Shown here: piece by piece, positions 61,836 to 64,000 of the stretch
Numbering within the stretch: position 1 is the first letter of the stretch
Layout: the number at the start of each line of letters is the position of its first letter
Source: JAAFHB01 sp963675995
GTDB lineage: Bacteria; Bacteroidota; Bacteroidia; Bacteroidales; Prolixibacteraceae
Reading direction: 5' to 3'
DNA length: 64,000 nucleotides
Assembly (NCBI GenBank): GCA_963675995.2
Contig: CAXXIY010000002.1
Coordinates: forward strand, 2,976,001 to 3,040,000
The notes under the pieces: model-generated
The model's input: the letters and a program-made list of their open reading frames with translations, nothing else
Told to the model about the DNA's origin: nothing
Database searches by the model: none
Position numbers and translations under genes: made by a program

Positions 61836-63104
61836 CTATTTATTCGTTCTGCGCTTTTTAATTAAATCTTCAATGACGTCATCGATAACGACCATCCCCT
61901 TTAGAACATTCTTCTTATCAACAACAGGTATGGCAAGCAGGTTATATTTTGAAACAATCTCTGCAACTTCATTAATTTTTTGATAGTCACGCAAATGAAC
62001 CGGCGAAGGTTTCATAATTTGTTTAATCTGAACATCAGGTGGGGAAATCACAACATCCCTTATCGAAAACGTGGCCAACAGAATTTCGTTCTCATCGGTA
62101 ACAAAAAGGTTGTAGAGGGTTTCGAACTCTGGCTTTTTATTTCGCAGTTCTGCCAGGACCTCCTCTATCGTTGTATGCTGATTGAATGACATCACTTCGG
62201 ATGACATGATACTTCCCACCGTATGATCGGGATAGACGAGTAATTCCCTCACCTCCTGTGAGGTATCCTTTTCCATTTCGTTAAGGAGCAATTCTGCCTT
62301 TTCGTCTTCCAATGCATCAAGGATATCTGCAACCTCGTCGGCAGGCATCAAATCCAAAACATCGGCTGCTTTTTCGATCGAAAGACTTTCCAGAATATGG
62401 ACCTGCATCTCAGTATCCAGTTCTTCCATCACATCGGCAGCCTTTTCCTCGTCGAGGGCCGAAAATACTTCAGCACTCGCCTTACGCCCTAAATCTTCAA
62501 TGATATCAGCAAGGTCGGAGGGGTGGAGGGTTTGTAGTTTTGCATAACTCTTTGAAAGCTTGATATTCAGATTTGAGAAATCGATTGTCTCAACGTCCTC
62601 CCACAATATAAATTTGGAAGGGATCGTTCCCCTAAATAGTGAAAATAAAAACTTCATGGGTTTTACAATTCCAATCCTCCGCAACAATCCCTCAATGCCA
62701 ATATCAACTGCTACAGCGAAAGTACCACCAACAACCGTAACTAACCTGACATCGTTAACACGCACCAGCTTACGTCCATTAAGATCGACAATTTGATTAT
62801 CGAGCACGGCCTCCGCCAGATAAAGATTATTATTAATCTGATCTGCAGACAATTCTACGAGCTCATCACAAATGACGTTTAAGTTTCCACCAACCTTTTC
62901 GACACGAAAATTTTGAAATGAATAAAATGCGTTTATCTTATTTTTCCTGATCTTAATACCATTGACCACCGGATGCCCTGTAGTATAATTTGAGGGATCA
63001 GGATCAACTAAAAGATCCCTGACAGTGCCAACGTAAATTCTGTTGGTATCAAAAACTTTTAGCCCGATGATACGGCTTAAATAAAATGTGGTAATAGATG
63101 TCAT
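61836..63104 (-). CDS. Soluble MgtE-N/CBS protein with N-terminal PRC-barrel-like domain
   Basis: The 422-residue product has no membrane helices. Residues 1-170 hold PRC-barrel-like beta units (LSRIIGLKVFDTNRIYVGTV, DLNGRKLVRVNDVRL). Residues about 175-290 are an MgtE intracellular N domain (LHPSDLADIIEDLGRKAS, EKAADVLDLMPADEVADIL), rich in acidic residues. Residues 295-415 are a CBS pair starting VGSIMSSEVMSF. In MgtE these parts sense Mg2+ and gate the channel; here the channel part is absent and an Nramp gene follows 11 bases on. The ATG at 63104 with an AGGAGG five bases before it is chosen over a GTG at 63110. Confidence 0.85.
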   Translation of the reverse strand: MTSITTFYLSRIIGLKVFDTNRIYVGTVRDLLVDPDPSNYTTGHPVVNGIKIRKNKINAFYSFQNFRVEKVGGNLNVICDELVELSADQINNNLYLAEAVLDNQIVDLNGRKLVRVNDVRLVTVVGGTFAVAVDIGIEGLLRRIGIVKPMKFLFSLFRGTIPSKFILWEDVETIDFSNLNIKLSKSYAKLQTLHPSDLADIIEDLGRKASAEVFSALDEEKAADVMEELDTEMQVHILESLSIEKAADVLDLMPADEVADILDALEDEKAELLLNEMEKDTSQEVRELLVYPDHTVGSIMSSEVMSFNQHTTIEEVLAELRNKKPEFETLYNLFVTDENEILLATFSIRDVVISPPDVQIKQIMKPSPVHLRDYQKINEVAEIVSKYNLLAIPVVDKKNVLKGMVVIDDVIEDLIKKRRTNK

Positions 63105-63241
63105 AAGCACCTCCTTGCTTTATGATATACCAAGGAGAGGATCCAAAGGGGAGGCTACCCTGCTATATCAGGTTAATAAATAATATATCCGCAGGCCCTT
63201 CGTCCATTATTGAAATGATATTGGTTTGCGGCGCAAAAGTA
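63105..63241 (-). promoter_or_regulatory. Promoter and pseudoknot leader of the MgtE-N/Nramp operon, candidate riboswitch
   Basis: On the minus strand, TACTTTTG (63241-63234) is the -7 element, so the leader is about 125 bases. Its start can form a stem CCGCA/TGCGG (63231-63227 with 63193-63189) that encloses a hairpin CCAATAT/ATAATGG. Further on, TGATATA (63170-63164) pairs with TATATCA (63129-63123), and CTCCTTG (63137-63131) pairs with CAAGGAG (63117-63111). The order of the arms is A, B, A', B', which is an H-type pseudoknot, and the last arm contains the Shine-Dalgarno AGGAGG. Translation would be blocked when stem B-B' forms. I recognise no known riboswitch class. Confidence 0.55.
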
Positions 63242-63390
63242 GGTTTTTTGTTTTAAGAAAAAAATATTCGGTGATTATAATTATTAACTTAGTGATAAAT
63301 AATGGTTGAATAGATGGGTTCAGCAGGCAACTGGTTGTTTATAGACCTCGGCCAGAAGAAAATTATCTTTTCATTTTAAATTCGCGAATA

Positions 63391-64000
63391 CTAACTTATT
63401 GACCCCCAATTCAGATGGTTTTTACGTAATGCAATTAGTTGTTTTTTCAGGATATCGTTTTTTGGCTGTTCCAGCATCGGATCTTCTGCAATAATCGCTT
63501 CGGCAATATTTCTGGCATACTGAAGGATCTGCCCATCCTTTGCTAAATTACTAATCTTCAAATCAAAAGCGATTCCACTCTGCTGAGTTCCTTCGATGTC
63601 ACCCGGCCCTCTGAGTCGCATATCGGCCTCCGCAATTTCGAATCCATCGTTTGTAGCCACCATCGTTTCGATCCGCTTACGACTATCGGCGCCAAGTTTA
63701 AAACTACTCAGTAAAATGCAATATGACTGTTCTGCACCACGCCCCACACGTCCACGCAACTGGTGAAGTTGTGATAATCCAAATCGTTCAGAGCTCTCAA
63801 TAATCATTACCGAAGCATTGGGTACATCTACCCCAACTTCAATCACTGTAGTAGCCACCAGAATTTGTGTTTCACCCCGTTTAAACTTCTGCATCTCTTC
63901 ATCTTTTGCTGCAGGTTTCATTCTTCCATGAACCATACCAATCGAATATTCGGGCAAAGGGAACTGACCTTTGATCTGTTCATACCCCTCTTCAAGATTC
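63391..64000 (-). CDS. recG: ATP-dependent DNA helicase RecG, C-terminal part (cut by the window edge)
   Basis: The frame is open to base 64000 and ends at 63391, giving the last 202 residues. It includes YSIGMVHGRMKPAAKDEEM, VATTVIEVGVDVPNASVMII, LSQLHQLRGRVGRG (helicase motif VI) and LRGPGDIEGTQQSG, the RecG wedge-interacting C-terminal region. RecG rewinds stalled forks and branched DNA. Reading frame before 63957 stays in family (FPLPEYSIG), so no start lies in the window. Confidence 0.92.
   Translation of the reverse strand, partial: NLEEGYEQIKGQFPLPEYSIGMVHGRMKPAAKDEEMQKFKRGETQILVATTVIEVGVDVPNASVMIIESSERFGLSQLHQLRGRVGRGAEQSYCILLSSFKLGADSRKRIETMVATNDGFEIAEADMRLRGPGDIEGTQQSGIAFDLKISNLAKDGQILQYARNIAEAIIAEDPMLEQPKNDILKKQLIALRKNHLNWGSIS

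Noticed and set aside
63105..63241. yybP-ykoY manganese or M-box magnesium riboswitch
   Set aside because: The conserved loop words of these classes were looked for and not found, so the leader is not given a known class name.
1..64000. tRNA genes, CRISPR arrays, insertion sequences and integrases
   Set aside because: Reading both strands showed no tRNA arm pattern, no regular repeat-spacer array and no transposase or integrase motif.

Overview
The window is about 40% GC chromosomal DNA from a member of the Bacteroidota, probably close to the marine or anaerobic Bacteroidales/Marinilabiliales type. The grounds are promoters of the TAnnTTTG type just upstream of many genes, few Shine-Dalgarno sites, Tat-exported Gfo/Idh/MocA oxidoreductases, DUF1080 and PmoA-like proteins, a FISUMP-domain protein, and one-component style PAS kinases. 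The species-level placement is inference. There is no tRNA, rRNA, CRISPR array, insertion sequence, integrase or phage gene, and no SusC/SusD pair.

Layout. 1-5346 (minus strand) is the end of a carbohydrate locus: beta-helix protein, PmoA-like protein, Gfo/Idh/MocA oxidoreductase and S1 sulfatase. 5469-13600 is housekeeping: acyl-CoA dehydrogenase, YeeE/YedE sulfur transporter, ElbB, an HExxH membrane protein, FolC, PIN-PhoH ATPase and PpnP. 13697-20352 is an envelope block with an FkbM methyltransferase, inositol monophosphatase, two tandem LpxL-type acyltransferases and a GT2 glycosyltransferase, then an isochorismatase and a frameshifted DUF4256 gene. 20777-27909 is a signalling operon: a 1442-residue PocR-PAS8 histidine kinase, a single-domain response regulator and a REC-PAS2-HK-REC hybrid kinase. 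A five-unit 21-bp repeat that is also a small open frame follows, then a cupin, a decayed isochorismatase pseudogene and assorted single genes up to an extended RsmH.

31986-44213 holds a GH29 fucosidase, a Tat-exported EutB-EutC fusion, a ModF-like ABC ATPase, a FISUMP protein, a large envelope protein, LysE, a PLP-dependent deaminase/desulfhydrase and pirin. 44510-54396 (plus strand) is a second carbohydrate region: Gfo/Idh/MocA oxidoreductase plus a HEAT-DUF1080-DUF1080 protein (3-keto-glycoside chemistry), then NagX-like acyltransferase, a flippase-like membrane protein, a sodium:solute symporter and a GH20 hexosaminidase lipoprotein, which together suggest release and uptake of N-acetylhexosamines. 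54474-59839 has a coiled-coil lipoprotein, an ABC-F protein, nitroreductase and a B3/B4-PlsC-nitrilase operon.

The right end (60574-63241) carries the most interesting unit: an Nramp-family transporter with a non-canonical metal site, a soluble MgtE-N/CBS protein, and in front of both a structured leader of about 125 nt in which two 7-bp stems form an H-type pseudoknot that captures a strong Shine-Dalgarno sequence. I read this as a candidate metal-responsive riboswitch-like leader for a split Mg2+/Mn2+ uptake module. The window ends inside recG. Other points of note are a GH20 enzyme whose catalytic Asp-Glu pair reads Ala-Glu, a G9 tract inside the sulfatase gene, an ABC-F protein with a dead second ATPase domain, and several gene remnants.
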